Source: Macrocybe gigantea (lineage: Eukaryota; Basidiomycota; Agaricomycetes; Agaricales; Callistosporiaceae). From it: DNA of 60,368 bases. The translations under genes were made by a program, and so were the position numbers. Below the pieces are notes generated by a model. The model did no database searches, was not told the DNA's origin, and saw only the letters and a program-made list of their open reading frames with translations. Location of the stretch: the NCBI GenBank assembly GCA_011319805.1, contig SJRY01000187.1, positions 1 through 60,368 on the forward strand, read 5' to 3'. Positions 45,481-57,203 of this stretch are shown in pieces (within the stretch, counting starts at the first letter, position 1; every line of letters begins with the position of its first letter).

Positions 45481-45774
45481 ATGTATGTTATAGGTGGATA
45501 CGCCCTAACCTTCAGCGACGCGAAAGCTTGGGCATTGCGCCGCTTTCCTGGCATCAACATTTACAGAGACTCGCACATCCCCAATATCGTTACTCATTAT
45601 GGCCAGGAAAGAGATGGCGGTCCGCGATGCATCGCGGTGCATATCAATAATCGATCGATGTGCATCGTCATCACGTATCAAGGCCGCGACCCGACGGCGT
45701 CACGGTTTCGCTACAAGAGATTCCGCGAAGGCAAACACGCGCTGGAATGCAAGGAGTTCCTCTTTCCGGATTAA
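45481..45774 (+). CDS. small hypothetical protein
   Basis: Frame beginning MYVIGGYALTFSDAKAW and ending CKEFLFPD at a TAA. No domain recognised. The amino-acid composition and absence of low complexity make it look coding. The same frame continues after the stop for 19 codons that also look protein-like (AAQFVTVCDPYENGF) before a TGA, so the TAA could be a nonsense change or an error. An upstream in-frame extension to 45232 exists but looks less protein-like. Confidence 0.3.
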   Translation: MYVIGGYALTFSDAKAWALRRFPGINIYRDSHIPNIVTHYGQERDGGPRCIAVHINNRSMCIVITYQGRDPTASRFRYKRFREGKHALECKEFLFPD

Positions 45775-46415
45775 GTAGACAAGGACGCCGCGCAGTTCGT
45801 GACAGTTTGCGACCCGTACGAGAACGGTTTCTGATGCGGTGTCCAATCTTGAATGTAAGTCTTCGCATTTGGCTATCCAGGTCCGCGATTGATCTGTTAG
45901 CGACAGACGCGATGTGCGACGCTTGCCTTGTGGCCTTGACGTATGCACCCGTTCAGAAGTTGCTTGAATGTTCGAAGCTGGTCTACGTTGTATACCCAAC
46001 CGTCGTTGAACAGTGCTTTTACGCCGTTCTCTCTAGCTTGGATTCTTATCACACGATGTATATTAATCAGTGCTGCCTCGTCTATTACGGGCGTGCCGCC
46101 CAAACTTCGTGGAATTGAGCGTCTTTTAGAACAATAGTGGACTGCATGCCTGAAGGTTTCCAAGGGGCGCACTTTCCTTAATCCGTGAGATGAGAGCGAC
46201 TAGATGATGCACTTGCGCGATTCGGGAAAAGTATTGGCACGCGTCATAAAGATTTGTGTGCTACCTTCTGACAGCCCAAGTCTAATTTGTTTGCGATCAT
46301 CAGGAAATAAGATCCGTCCCAGCAGCTTGCCTGCCGGTTGGTGGATCGCACGTAACCCTTTTAATATGCGTCGTGTTTGGCTGAAGCTGTTACTCAATCT
46401 TACGATGCCATAATT
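45775..46415. other. intergenic, no gene seen
   Basis: Short frames only. Borders the MITE-like element. Confidence 0.4.
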
Positions 46416-47233
46416 AGGGTGTTTCAAAGTAGCCATTTTGACTCCATTTTGATCCCATTTTGAGTCTCCTGTTGAATTCCATTTTGACAAAATGAGAACG
46501 AAAATGAAAGTCCAAAATGGCCATTTTCACCAAAATGGACGACTAACGCTCCTTTTGCACAACATGGCCATTTTGACATTCCTGGCGAGTTTCCTGGCAG
46601 GGTTTGGCGGAGATTGATTGTTGCCATATAATCAATTGTAAACAACTGCAGAAAACCACCACCATCGCCACGCTGGCATGTCATTGAGTTCATTCACGCT
46701 ACGAAACAGTAGCCCTGCAGTCATAAAAGTGTATAAATACTACTTATTCAATTCTCATGCATTTAAAACATCATTGAGAGCATTCTTTGCATCTGAGTTT
46801 GTATTATTTATGAACTTGCCACTTCAATTCCCATCAGTAATTTTTGTCTTGTAGTTTGCTCATTGCCCCCCTGTCAAACACACAAATATATATGCTCAAA
46901 ACATTGCTTCTCACTCAGTGCAGTATAGAAACTCCCATGAGGGCTGTCATCTGATATTGCTGTCTATTTGTGCTAGCAGAGATGATGGCAAGGTGGCGGG
47001 GCCTCAATTGAGGGGCTGCCGAGAAGTGCCGAGATGCTCCTGCTCACCGGGCACCCCATTTTGGATTTCATTTTGAGTGATTTTCGAGGAGGGGGTTTCA
47101 AAGTAGCCCATTTTGGGCCCCCTGGTGACCCCATTTTGGATTCCATTTTCAAAGATTTCGCATGAAATAAGTCAAAATGAATGTCAACAGGGAGTCCAAA
47201 ATGGACCTCAAAATGGCTACTTTGAAACACCCT
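46416..47233. mobile_element. 818-bp MITE-like element with TIRs and CCATTTTG repeats
   Basis: The left end AGGGTGTTTCAAAGTAGCCA, continuing TTTTGA, is repeated as a reverse complement at the right end (47208-47233), 26 bp without mismatch. Inside are many copies of CCATTTTG(G/A) in both orientations and a second internal copy of GTTTCAAAGTAGCCC at about 47095. ATT flanks both ends and may be a 3-bp target duplication. No coding sequence is present, so it would be a non-autonomous element. It ends about 100 bp before the TFIIIC start codon. Confidence 0.75.
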
Positions 47234-47336
47234 ATTTTGATCGTCGGCCATGGCAGAAAAAGCCTCGCCATTCAGTACTGCATTACGTAATCACAAGCAG
47301 GAAGCAATCAAAATTGGAACGCGTTCCTAATCCTGC

Positions 47337-50300
47337 ATGGCCCCAGCAGAAGATCGAAATGAACGCGACGGAACGGTTTCGGACAACGATTCCATAATAG
47401 AGGACGAGGATTCCTACGGTCAGCATAAAGCAGGCAGCTCGAATTTGTGCGACGAATCCTAAACAAGATTCCAATCCAGAAACATCAGAAAACGAGTTTT
47501 TGAGCGAGGAAGAGGAAGAAGAAAGCGAAGAGGAAGAGGAAGCGGGGATAGTTGAGCCAGAGGCAGTGCACGCAGAGAAGGAGATCGAGGGGGATTTTGA
47601 GTCAGTCTCGATAACCTCGCTTGTAATCAATGGTTGACTTTCCAGCCCCCAGTCGTCTCATTCAGAACATAAGGAGCCGGGACACGTCTGACGGCGCTGG
47701 TGTTTTGGCTAGAGACTGGGATTTCAATATTGAGGAACGGGAGGCCGAGTTCCGCGATGACCTGCGCGAAGCCTCTGGCGTTGGACGACGGCGGCGCAGG
47801 AAGGTGCGTCCCCTCTCCCACATCTACTAACCCCTTCTCTATTTGCTAACCTCAGCGAGAAGAAGGGCCGCCAGGCGGGCCCTGTCCTGTCCCAGCAAGT
47901 CCGCGCACTGATCGGCGAAGGGAACCAAGCGTATGTTGATAGCGACATCCCAGAGGCGGTTCGCATCATGCAGGAGGTGATACGCATCGAGCCGCGCGCG
48001 GTCGCGGCGTGGTCCGTTTTAGCTCAGTGTTACGCTGATATGGGCCAAGATCAGAAAGCGCTGCAGCTCAGGATCATGGCCGCACATCTCAGACACGATG
48101 CGGACGAGTGGGATCGGCTGGCACGGCAGTCCAGGTGTGTGCATTGTCTCCGTTGTTTTCGACGAAAATCTAACACCAATCTTTCGTTAGGGAGCTTGGA
48201 TTCAACCAACAGGCTCTTTATTGTTATCGCAAAGTATACAGCCTCGACCCAACCAATGCCGATGCGCTATGGGACCGCGCCTCTCTGGCGAAAGAAATAG
48301 GAGATCTCAAGACTGTAATTATTCCTGCCTTCGTTTCTACAACTCGCAGATCTTAATATTTTCTCGTCACAGGCTCGAAATTCTTTCCTCTCCATCCTCA
48401 AACGCTTCCCGCATGACCTGACCGTCCTCTCCGAGCTTCGGCCCATCCTAATCGAGCTCTCAGAGCTTCCCACATGCGTGACTCTCTTCCAGGACGCCTT
48501 TGAGCACTACCACAAGTCGTATCCTTCGGGTCGCGGAGTAGACGTCGCGAACAATGTCGAGATCATTGGCGGAGGGTTCGGCCTTATGGAGATCCTGGTC
48601 CTCGCGGACATCTACAACACGCTTGGAGACTATGACCGCGCCGTTGATGCGATAAGAAAGGGGTGCAGGTGGCTACAGGGTCGTGCAGAGCAGAAGTACT
48701 GGGATTTGTGTGCGGACGATAGGGAGTATGATCTGCTGGAGTTTCCACCGAGGGTTGTCACGGGCGAGGATGGGTATATTGAGCCGGGGAGATTTCCTCT
48801 TGATATTAATGCTCGGCATCGTTTGGCGGTGGCGAGGATCAAGATGGGTGACATCGAAGAGGGGAAGGTCCGTTTCGTTCGTTTCCATGAAAATATCACT
48901 TATTGATAGCTGCATCAGACGCACGCCAACGTTGTACTATCTCAGGACGTCCTGGATTACGCTCCATTGTTCACGGAAATTGCAGACGCGTATTTTGAAC
49001 GTGAGATGTACGCCGATGCCAGGCCCATTTACGAGCTTCTTGGTGCTGACGAAGTAGTAAGCATCTTTCTTGTCTCTGCCTTTTCGTTGCGTTCTAATCA
49101 TAATCTAGACAAGTAGTCTGTATGTTCTGCTTCAAACTGCGGCCTGTCTTCGAATGTTGGATGAACTCAAGGAAGCGGCAGAGGTTTATGAACATGGTAT
49201 TGGTCATTTCAGATATGCACTCCAGATCTCATGCCCGTTTCAGTGAGATTGGCGGATCCCACCAACAACGACGCAAAGATGAAGCTTGCAGAAATATATG
49301 AGATCCTCAACGAACCCCGCAAAGCTCTCGAGCTTGTGTATGAAGGTTGGTATCCCATGCCGCGGCGCATGCATATAAACACACCATTCACCATCCCCTC
49401 CAGTCATTGACTCGCGCAAGAAACGCGGCAAGGAACCCAGCGCTATGCAGCGAGAAGGCAGCACGCTCACGTCAACATCGCTGTTCGAGGAGCGCGCGGC
49501 CGGCAAGGGCAAAGCCACGTCCAAGGCACAGCAGCGTTTGACCCACGCCCAGCTACGTGAGCTGGAGGCTGAGCGAGAAAAGGAGGTAATGAGAGGGTAT
49601 CGCCGTGTGCAGGAGCTGTGGCCCCGAATGCTTGCGGGTGAAGAGGATGCGGTAAGGGTGTGGTTGCTGGAAGCGGAAAAGTTGGTCGACACCTTCCGCG
49701 AGACGCGCAACCTCTTCTTGACGAGCAGAGTGAGCTATTATATGGTTCTGCTTTTGCCTCGATCGACCGACTTGCGTGCGATCTTTTAGACTAACCCGTT
49801 CCGCGGGATGTTTCCGAGGTCCAGGGCTCGCAAAAACCAGCAGACGAATGAAGATGATGAGGACAGAATGGCGTCACGGCTGCATCTTGAAATGGGTTGG
49901 CAACGATTTGCTTTTTTCAACGCGCGAACGAGCTGACGTGCCTATGAAGCAGAGCACGATGTGTTGGCTAACAGAGCTCCGAAGGGCGCGGTCGATGTAT
50001 TCCGTGGAGTCAACTTCAGTGATTGGCTTCGTCTGTTCATGCAGGTGAATATATGCAATCGACGTGTATGATGGACTTTATTTCTCATAAAGTTCGCAGT
50101 ATGCATTCCTTCTTACCTCTCGAGGGCAATACGAAGTCGCCGATGAGGTCCTGCGCCACCTTCTGGTTTCGAATGCATTCCAATCCCGTGAACGGCAGGA
50201 TTCTATACGACTTGCTTTGATCAGTCAGTGTGCTTTGAGTGTCCTCTTCATTTCATTACTGAATACCTAACCAGCATGCGCCCTGGCAATCGGCCGGCCG

Positions 50301-51336
50301 TCTGTCGTTGTTGAACATGCACGAAAGCTCATTACAGCGCATCAGTTTAACAACGAACCACAACGCGTCCTCCTTGCTGCACTATCCAGTGGATTGAGGG
50401 AGACCGATGCTTTCATCACTTCGACGCTGCAGAAACATCTGTTTCGAGAGCTCAAGCTCGCCGACACAGCGTTCAAGAGCCCAGAGGTCTTGAAATGGAA
50501 CTCGCTTAACAAGCGGTATGCCCCTTCAGCACAGATCAAGTCGGCGGATGTGGAGGAATTGGGTGACGAGGAGGCGGAGACAAGTGAGCATGTTTCAAGC
50601 GGAGAGAAAGAGCAGACGGAGATTCCCAAGAAGCCAAATCCGATCATTGTGGCGATCTATGGGCAGATCTGCATAGCTGCAAAAAGCTACCAGAGCGCTA
50701 TTTGTGAGCGACTCGAGCATCAGAACTCCACTTATATGTTCACTGACGTTGATTGATCTTAGTTTATCTGCTGCATGCGTATGATTATTGCCCGGAGGAT
50801 CCCATGATCTGTCTGTGCTTGGCAATAGCATCCATCGGGAGGGCAATGCAACGGCAGTCAGATAATCGACATCACCTTATAGCTCAGGTGCGTATGATAT
50901 TACGCTTTGCATCGTTACGGGTCGTTGATCTCGGCTCATCGACAGGCCATGGCGTTCCTCTCACAGTATCGACAGCTGCGCGTGCATGATCCTCAAGGCG
51001 TTGCGGAAGTCGAGTTCAACTTTGGGAGGGCATTCCATCAACTGAGTCCGTATCTGTCGTTCTATAATACGATTGTCCTGCTGAATCGTTGTCGGAGTAG
51101 GCTTGTATTCTCATGCGGCACGGCACTACGAACGAGTCCTTGAAATGGCGGACAAGTCAACAACAGAGGTGAGAAGTTTAGTCGTTGGAAATCGATGATC
51201 AACATTGAAAGACTTTTTTTGGCCGCAGGGCAACAACTTTGCACGCGAAGCGGCGTATAATTTATCTCTTATTTATGTGCTCACTGGAGCGACACCCCTG
51301 GCAGACGCGATCTACAGACGTTGGTTGTCAATATGA
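47337..51336 (+). CDS. TFC4: TFIIIC TPR subunit (Tfc4/Sfc4/GTF3C3-like)
   Basis: RNA polymerase III initiation factor subunit that bridges TFIIIC to TFIIIB at tRNA and 5S promoters; nuclear. The acidic N-terminus (SEEEEEESEEEEEAG near 47494-47540) is followed by tetratricopeptide repeats: LIGEGNQAYVDSDIPEAVRI, QALYCYRKVYSLDPTNADAL, TVLSELRPILIELSEL, MEILVLADIYNTLGDYDRA and LADPTNNDAKMKLAEIYEIL. Later come the conserved block FRGVNFSDWLRLFMQ near 50000 and the C-terminal TPRs ending NLSLIYVLTGATPLADAIYR. More than ten introns of about 50-60 nt fit. Examples are an N-terminal one after EDEDSY, one before AEHDVLANRAPKGAV, and one ending TTCGCAG before YAFLLTSRGQYEVAD. One junction near 47875 (RRRRRK to KKGRQ) needs acceptor CGAG instead of the nearer CAG, or a one-base error. 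Essential gene elsewhere; appears functional. Confidence 0.85.
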
Positions 51337-51465
51337 CCGCCAAGTCTCCCTTTCTGGTTACAGACACGCGGCTTGAAGTTCAGCAAGAGAGCCATAAATT
51401 GTACAAGCACATGCATGGTAGAAAACACAAGACGATCAAGAATATCAGAAACGTCACTCTCGCGC

Positions 51466-52371
51466 TTATCCTCTCCAGACGGCGGGCCCAGGGACTGTGT
51501 ACGCTGTCGGAACCGGGTAGTAGATGTTGACCGTGAGACCAGGATCTGTGATAAAGAGAAAAGTCAAAAACCGAGTTCACGAGCGATAGACGAGCCAATC
51601 ACGGGGAACTCACCGGTGGGCGAGACGTATCCAGGGATCGACACCTTGCTCGGGTTGCCTGTGCCGGAGCCCGTGACGTGGATCTGCGCACACGAGATGA
51701 ACCACTGCGGCGCGCCGGCGACGTGCAGCCCAATCTGTTCGATGCGGACGAGATACTGTCGGGTAGCGAGAGCGTGCGGTCAGCATTCAAGGGAACGGTG
51801 CAGTGAGGAGCAGTGGAAGGAAATACCTCGCCTGGAGGCGTGTTGGCTGGGATTGTGGTCGTTAGTTGAGAGGCGCCATAGTCGGTGAAGCCGAACGGGT
51901 TAAACGTCGCGCCCCACTCTGCAATCTAACCAAAATGTCAACCAACTCGCCTTTAGTTCTCCGGATAACGCACCTTGAACCAGTTTGCTCCGCTGCCATC
52001 CCAACTCGCCGCGGTGCTAGGTGCCTTGCCGAGGTAGATCGCGGCGGGGCCCTCGTGATACACCGTGTTGTCGAGCTGGAAACCGATCGTGGACCCGGCG
52101 GCGACGGTCACCGTCTCCGTGGCTGGTGTAGGGCTGACGTTGCAACGGATGTCGTTCGACGTGACGTCCGTCACGGGCGAATTGGTCTGCGGCTGGCGCA
52201 CGGCAGCAGACGAGGTCGTGCTGCCCGCGATCAAGGTGTGCCAGATATCTGAAGCATAGAGGGGGATTGCAGTGAGAGTGTTGACGCTAGACCTTATGGC
52301 AGGAAGGACGTACAGTGCGCGGAGACACTCTGGGTTAGGAAGGCGAGACCAAGAAGACTGACGAGCTTCAT
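51466..52371 (-). CDS. AA9 lytic polysaccharide monooxygenase 4, one-base insertion
   Basis: Exons 52371-52314, 52248-51974, 51926-51827, 51755-51614 and 51545-51466. Signal peptide MKLVSLLGLAFLTQSVSA, His1 in HYIWHTLIAG, second His in TVYHEGPAAI, axial position Phe (QWFISCAQIHV) as in AA9-2. Exon 3 is 100 nt, while it is exactly 99 nt in the other three AA9 genes. The extra base lies near 51899-51904 (TTTAAACCC where TTTAACCC would keep WGATFNPFGF in frame). So the gene is either a fresh pseudogene or carries a consensus error. Splice sites and all other exons are intact. It lies 129 bp from the convergent TFIIIC gene. Confidence 0.85.
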
Positions 52372-52422
52372 CTTTTCAAGACGCGACGCAATCTTTGACC
52401 GAACGACCACTAAGCCCAGGCC

Positions 52423-52429
52423 TTTTATA
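52423..52429 (-). promoter_or_regulatory. TATA box of AA9-4
   Basis: Minus-strand TATAAAA in CGCGTATAAAA, about 50 nt upstream of the ATG at 52371. Confidence 0.55.
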
Positions 52430-54550
52430 CGCGTCTTGCAATTTGTGTTTATCGTGACGCGCGCGGAGAAGGTGCGGAAAATTTTGACCCAGGGGAACGC
52501 ACCCGATGGAGCACATGGTTGTCGTCTTTACAATTCATCAACCCCCGCGGGGCCGCCTGGGCACTGAGAGAATGAAGCCCCCTGCAAGTTGTCGCAATTT
52601 TTGGGTGCTTCGTGAGATATCGCTGGAGGATGAAGCTCGGAGAACGATATAAGCGCAGTGGAGCGTGCCAGGATTTTCCGAAATTGAATCGCGTGGCGCG
52701 ATCGTCTTGTTAGTGTGCCATACGATGAGAGTTTGAGGTCAGTGCCTGTACGGCAGCGAAGGCACCCGCAGCTGTCTGCATAGTCTAGAGGCAGAGCCCC
52801 GAAAGTGAAGGACGAGGGGCGAGCAGCGCTGCATTCGCGTTGGTTTTCCTCGGATGAAGCAGAAGACAAGAGACATGTGTCTATTTTCATATGCATTATA
52901 TTGGGCTACCTATGTTTAGAACACTCATGGACTTGCAGGTGGATGAACGACCTAATTATGGCGCAGGACGTGTGAATGCGAGTCGGCAAAGCTTGTGGCA
53001 ACCAGTCGCGACGGAACTGGGCCGCAAAGCGTTCATGGCTTCTTGCAGTATGTAACTCGGGCTCTTGTTTTGCCATACATCCGCGTTGAACTCTCCATCG
53101 TCATCGAGACGGATGACGACTGAGACGGATGACGATAAGAGGTCAGGACAGGAAGACCCATGAGCCCTTGTTTCCATCCTAGACGTCGCTGACGCGAACG
53201 ACGACTGCTTTTTTTTTTCATGAACATCTCGCATCGAGTCCCACCAGGAGGCTTTCACGCCACGCTAGGATACAACAACCCGTCCGATATGCAGCAAATT
53301 CAAATGGCTGTTATCTCGATGAACGCAGGTCCATGCAAGATCAGCAGCACCCGCAACAGCGGCGAATTTTTTCTGCGAGACGATCAAGAAGCGTGACTAG
53401 GGGAAGGGTAAAAGCTCTGGGCAAAAAAAAAAAGGTAACGGTCGCGCCTGTCGAGATTCGTATTGCCACCGTTGGTTTGCAGGCAAGAACAGTCATTTAC
53501 ACTACCCTGCCTCGCAGAAGAAAAAGATAGCACATAAGTATATGTGAGCTTTCATGCACATGTCATACATACGAGGCAAAATAGCGAGTTGTATTCAAAA
53601 CACTCACGGACTTGACATATGGAACCAGCAATGAAAAAGGCACGAGCGTTTTTACAGGACGTGCGGACGTGTCTGCACTTTTGAGGTTATTGCCACACAT
53701 TTTACTGCAATGTGTCCGCAGCCACTCTGCTCCAGTCATGCGCAATCGCGATCCAACATGAATGTAGAGAGGGAACGTTTAGTCAGACGAATCACTGCAT
53801 GCGCGCTCCGAGCTCCACGAAATTCCCTGATATACCGATACTTGATGCACCATACATAATCCGATGCTGTTGCAAAATGAACAGCCAGCACAAGCTCCAT
53901 GCAGCATAGGTCAAACGACCGTACATAGTACGTACGTTATCCGCGTACAAAAGATGAAGAACGCCGTTCCGTGGCGCGCACTCATTCGCACGAACCTGTA
54001 CGTCAAAACAAAGTTCTAGCGCGAAATTAGAAATAAATTAGAAAAAAAAAAAAAAACAGAACAGCATGTACTAGTCATGTATGGCGTTTGCAGAGGCAAT
54101 GTGACAGCTCGGGCGCCTAGCTGGTCCTTATGAGTGATAGATCGCGGAGAGAGGGGTTGATAGACGCATTTTCGACATGCGTACGTATGCGGCGCTGGTA
54201 AGAGATGGCTTGGCTACGCAAAGTAATTATGATATCATTCGTGGCGGCTGACGTGCCTAGGAGACAATTCCGCATTCAAGAAAAGTAATCTCATGGGCTG
54301 GAGAGGATAAGAAGGGGTAGGGGAGGGAAGAGGGGGGGGGGGCGCAGGGGCAGCGAGGTTTTCGTAAAGCAGTATACGGGATAAAAAACGAAAAAAAAAA
54401 AAAAGTCCAGAGCGTCGAACCAGCGCGCTTCTCGAAGAAAGGGAGAAAGAAAGCAGAGAAAAGAATTAAAGCGCGCATAAATAAGAAAATCAAAAAAAAA
54501 AGAAAAAAAAAAAAAGCAGACGATTTTCCAATCCTGTCCGATCGCGCTGC
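52430..54550. other. 2.1-kb intergenic region
   Basis: No recognisable gene. Contains A-runs near 53418, 54043, 54400 and 54494-54515 and a run of ten G at about 54332-54341. Confidence 0.4.
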
Positions 54551-56332
54551 TCACCGCCGCTCGCCAAGCGGTAGACTGTCATACGTCGGCGGGATCTCTT
54601 CCTGCTCTGCCGGGTCAGGCAAGTCCTCCCGACCATCCAGCACACGACCAGCATCGGAATGCACGATGACGCCCCCAGCTCCAGCTCCAGCTTCAACTCC
54701 AGGCACACCCGCTTTGCCGCTGCTGCCAGATGGCCCACGCTGCAAGTACGCGCGTCTCGCTGCCTCGTCCACGCCCACACCGCTCGCGCCTCCAGCTGCC
54801 CCACTGCCGCCGCCGCTTCCGCCACGCAAAAAGTCCGCTTCCGTCTCCGCATTAACGTCCGGATTCGCCACCGCCATACCCATGCCCATACCGACACCCA
54901 CGCCGCCGCTGCCGCCCACACTCGCCTGCGCCGGCTGGGAACCGTACTGCCGCGCGTACGCCTCGCGCTCTTTCGCGCTCCTGGACGACGACACCGCCGC
55001 TGCTGCTCCAGAAGACGACGACGAAGAGGGGTTCGCAGCGTAGTATTCGTACGGGTTGGGCAGGCCCTGCGGCGTCATGCCGTAATACTGCCCTTCGCTG
55101 CTCGTGCTCGTCCCGCCCGCCGTCGTCGGAGGCGGCGGCGAGTACTGCCTTTCTGCCGGACTTGCAGAGGCCGCGCGGGGGTCTGGGTACGCATACTGAG
55201 ACGCATATGGTTGTTTGGCGGCAGCGACGCCGATGCCAGCGACGCCAGCGCCAGGACCGACGTCGCGCATCTCGGGGGCGGCGCTTGAGCCGGGGTTGTA
55301 CACGAACGGGGTAACGACGCCCGGGATGACGGAGGACGACACGCCGTCCGTCGCGGTGTTGTTGCCCCTCGGTGGGGCGTCATCGTCCTCGCCGGCGAGA
55401 AGGTCGACGCTGCCCGAGTGATGCGCGGGGCGTATGACGTGCGAGGGGTCAAAGTTTCCATCGAACGAGGACTGCTCGCGCTGCTTCCTTCTGTAGCGCA
55501 GGAACAAGAGCAGCACGAGCAACAGTGCGAGGCCGCCGCCGACGCCTTGTCGAGGCAAGGATCGCGGGTTTTACGTAATATTTAATCGTGTTGTTTGAGG
55601 TTTATTTTGAGTTTTTTTTTTTTTTTAAGATTCGGAAGGATGAGAAATAGTGATAATAAGAGGAAAGTTGGAGACGCACCTCCTACGACGCCGCCGACGA
55701 TGGCGCCGACGTTGGAAGAGCCGCCCTTGTTCTGGCCAGAATTTCCGATGCCGGTGACATCCGTTCCGGGCGCAAGGACGGTCGTGCTCTGTACGACGGT
55801 GGTGTACACTTGGCCATCGCTCGTTCCGCTGTTTATTTACAGAAACAGATGGAAAAAAAAAAGAACGGGAAGCGATCAGCGTCATCATCGGATAGGAAAA
55901 CGGAAGCGGGAAAGGGAATGAGAGACTTGCATGATCGTGGATTGGAAGACGGAGGTGGAGGGCGCGGTGAGCGTGCTGACGGACGAAATGCTTGATGCGC
56001 TGGATGAGGTCGAGAATGCGGAGGAGGAAGCTGAGGACGAAGGCTCGCTCGAGGGGGCGCTCGAGGGCTGGGAGGAGGGCTCTGACGAAGGGGGTGGCGG
56101 CTGCGACGAGGGCGGAGGGGGTGATGTCGATGGTGGCTGCGAGGGTGTCGACTGCGAGGGCGTCGAGGGCGTCGATGAAGGCGAAGATGTTGGACCTGTT
56201 TGCACAGAAACGGTCAGCGCGGGCTGCAGGATGACGAGGAGGAAGGAGGAAAAGGGCTGGACCGTTGGATGGGGATGACGTGCTGGGGCGAGAGACGGAA
56301 GGCGAGGACAGGGACGTCGGCAACGAGGCCAT
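54551..56332 (-). CDS. Ser/Thr/Pro-rich single-pass membrane protein
   Basis: The extracellular part is almost pure Ser, Thr and Pro (PSSTPSTPSQSTPSQPPSTS, then SSASSSAFSTSSSASSISS), probably heavily O-mannosylated. It is followed by VYTTVVQSTTVLAPGTDVTG. The membrane segment is split by an intron: NVGAIVGGVVGG before it and VGGGLALLLVLLLFLRYRRK after it. The cytosolic tail begins SSFDGNFDPSHV, is Gly/Ser/Ala-rich with compositional repeats, and ends EIPPTYDSLPLGERR, which contains a PPTY motif able to bind WW domains such as those of Rsp5-type ubiquitin ligases. A signal-peptide-like FSSFLLVILQPALTVSV lies in another frame than the ATG at 56332, so one base seems to be missing near 56250. 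Overall it resembles fungal wall-sensor-like proteins. Confidence 0.6.
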
Positions 56333-57203
56333 GTTCCTTTTTTTTTTTCTGGCTTTTCTTTTGCTTTCTTTTGGCCACTAAAGACGAAAGAAAGGGAAGG
56401 AGAAGGGGGGGAAGGAGACTACGGAGCTGAAGCGAAGAGTAGGGACTAATCTAATTTGTGTTATCTCTGCTCGTGGCGGATGCATGGTTCTGCCCGCCGC
56501 ACTTCTCGGCAGGCGCTCGCAGCTGTCCCGATCTGCATGGCTAAAACCGGAGAAGAAAAGGACTCACTGCTCGACATGCTGGTCAGTGTTCTCTGGAATG
56601 AGTTGGCTGTATCTAGCTTGTTCGCGGTGGCATCAAGAGGGCCATCGCTTCGTTTGACCATTTCCAAGTATCAAATGCATCCGGCCCCCCTTTTTCCACG
56701 CCACAATGCATACTGCCCACCCCTCCCCCTGGTGCACTATAAGAACCGGGGCAAGAGGGTGGAGACGGTGCAGCCGAGACTCGAAGCTTGACGTGCGGAC
56801 GACCCGTGGCTGAGGGGAATAGAACGTAGATTTGACAGACTGGGATCGCGCTAGTCCGATTTCAATTTCTGCCCTCCTCGGGCAGCAGCTGTGCTTGATC
56901 ACACAAACCCGCGAAGAAAATAGCAACAGCGACAACCAGGGCAACCGACCCACAGTCCATAAACGACGTTCTCCTTCTCAAGCCTTCCCCCTTTCCCATT
57001 TTATAATTTCTCACTCGACTCGACGGACTGGCCCTCCCTTCCACCCTTCGCCCCCTCTTTCTCTTTCCACGCTCGGTCGCTTCTTGCGTGGCTCCTGTTG
57101 GCAGTTCCCCTCCTCTCGGACCATCCCTTGGATACAAACAACGCAAGCGCACAGTCATCCATCACTTTTCACTCTTACGACATTCTAACGACGCCGAAAG
57201 ACG
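56333..57203. promoter_or_regulatory. shared promoter region of two divergent membrane-protein genes
   Basis: 870 bp between divergent starts. Contains pyrimidine-rich stretches before the plus-strand start (CCCTCTTTCTCTTTCC) and a TATAAGAACC element near 56737. No gene recognised. Confidence 0.4.

Noticed and set aside
51866..52252. Plus-strand 128-codon frame
   Set aside because: Antisense of AA9-4 exon 2 and 3; no family features.
54332..54341. Run of ten G as possible G-quadruplex
   Set aside because: A single run without three further nearby G-runs of clear spacing; more likely a slippage tract.
55931..56278. Acidic Glu/Gly-rich plus-strand frame
   Set aside because: Mirror of the Ser/Pro-rich extracellular part of the minus-strand membrane protein.
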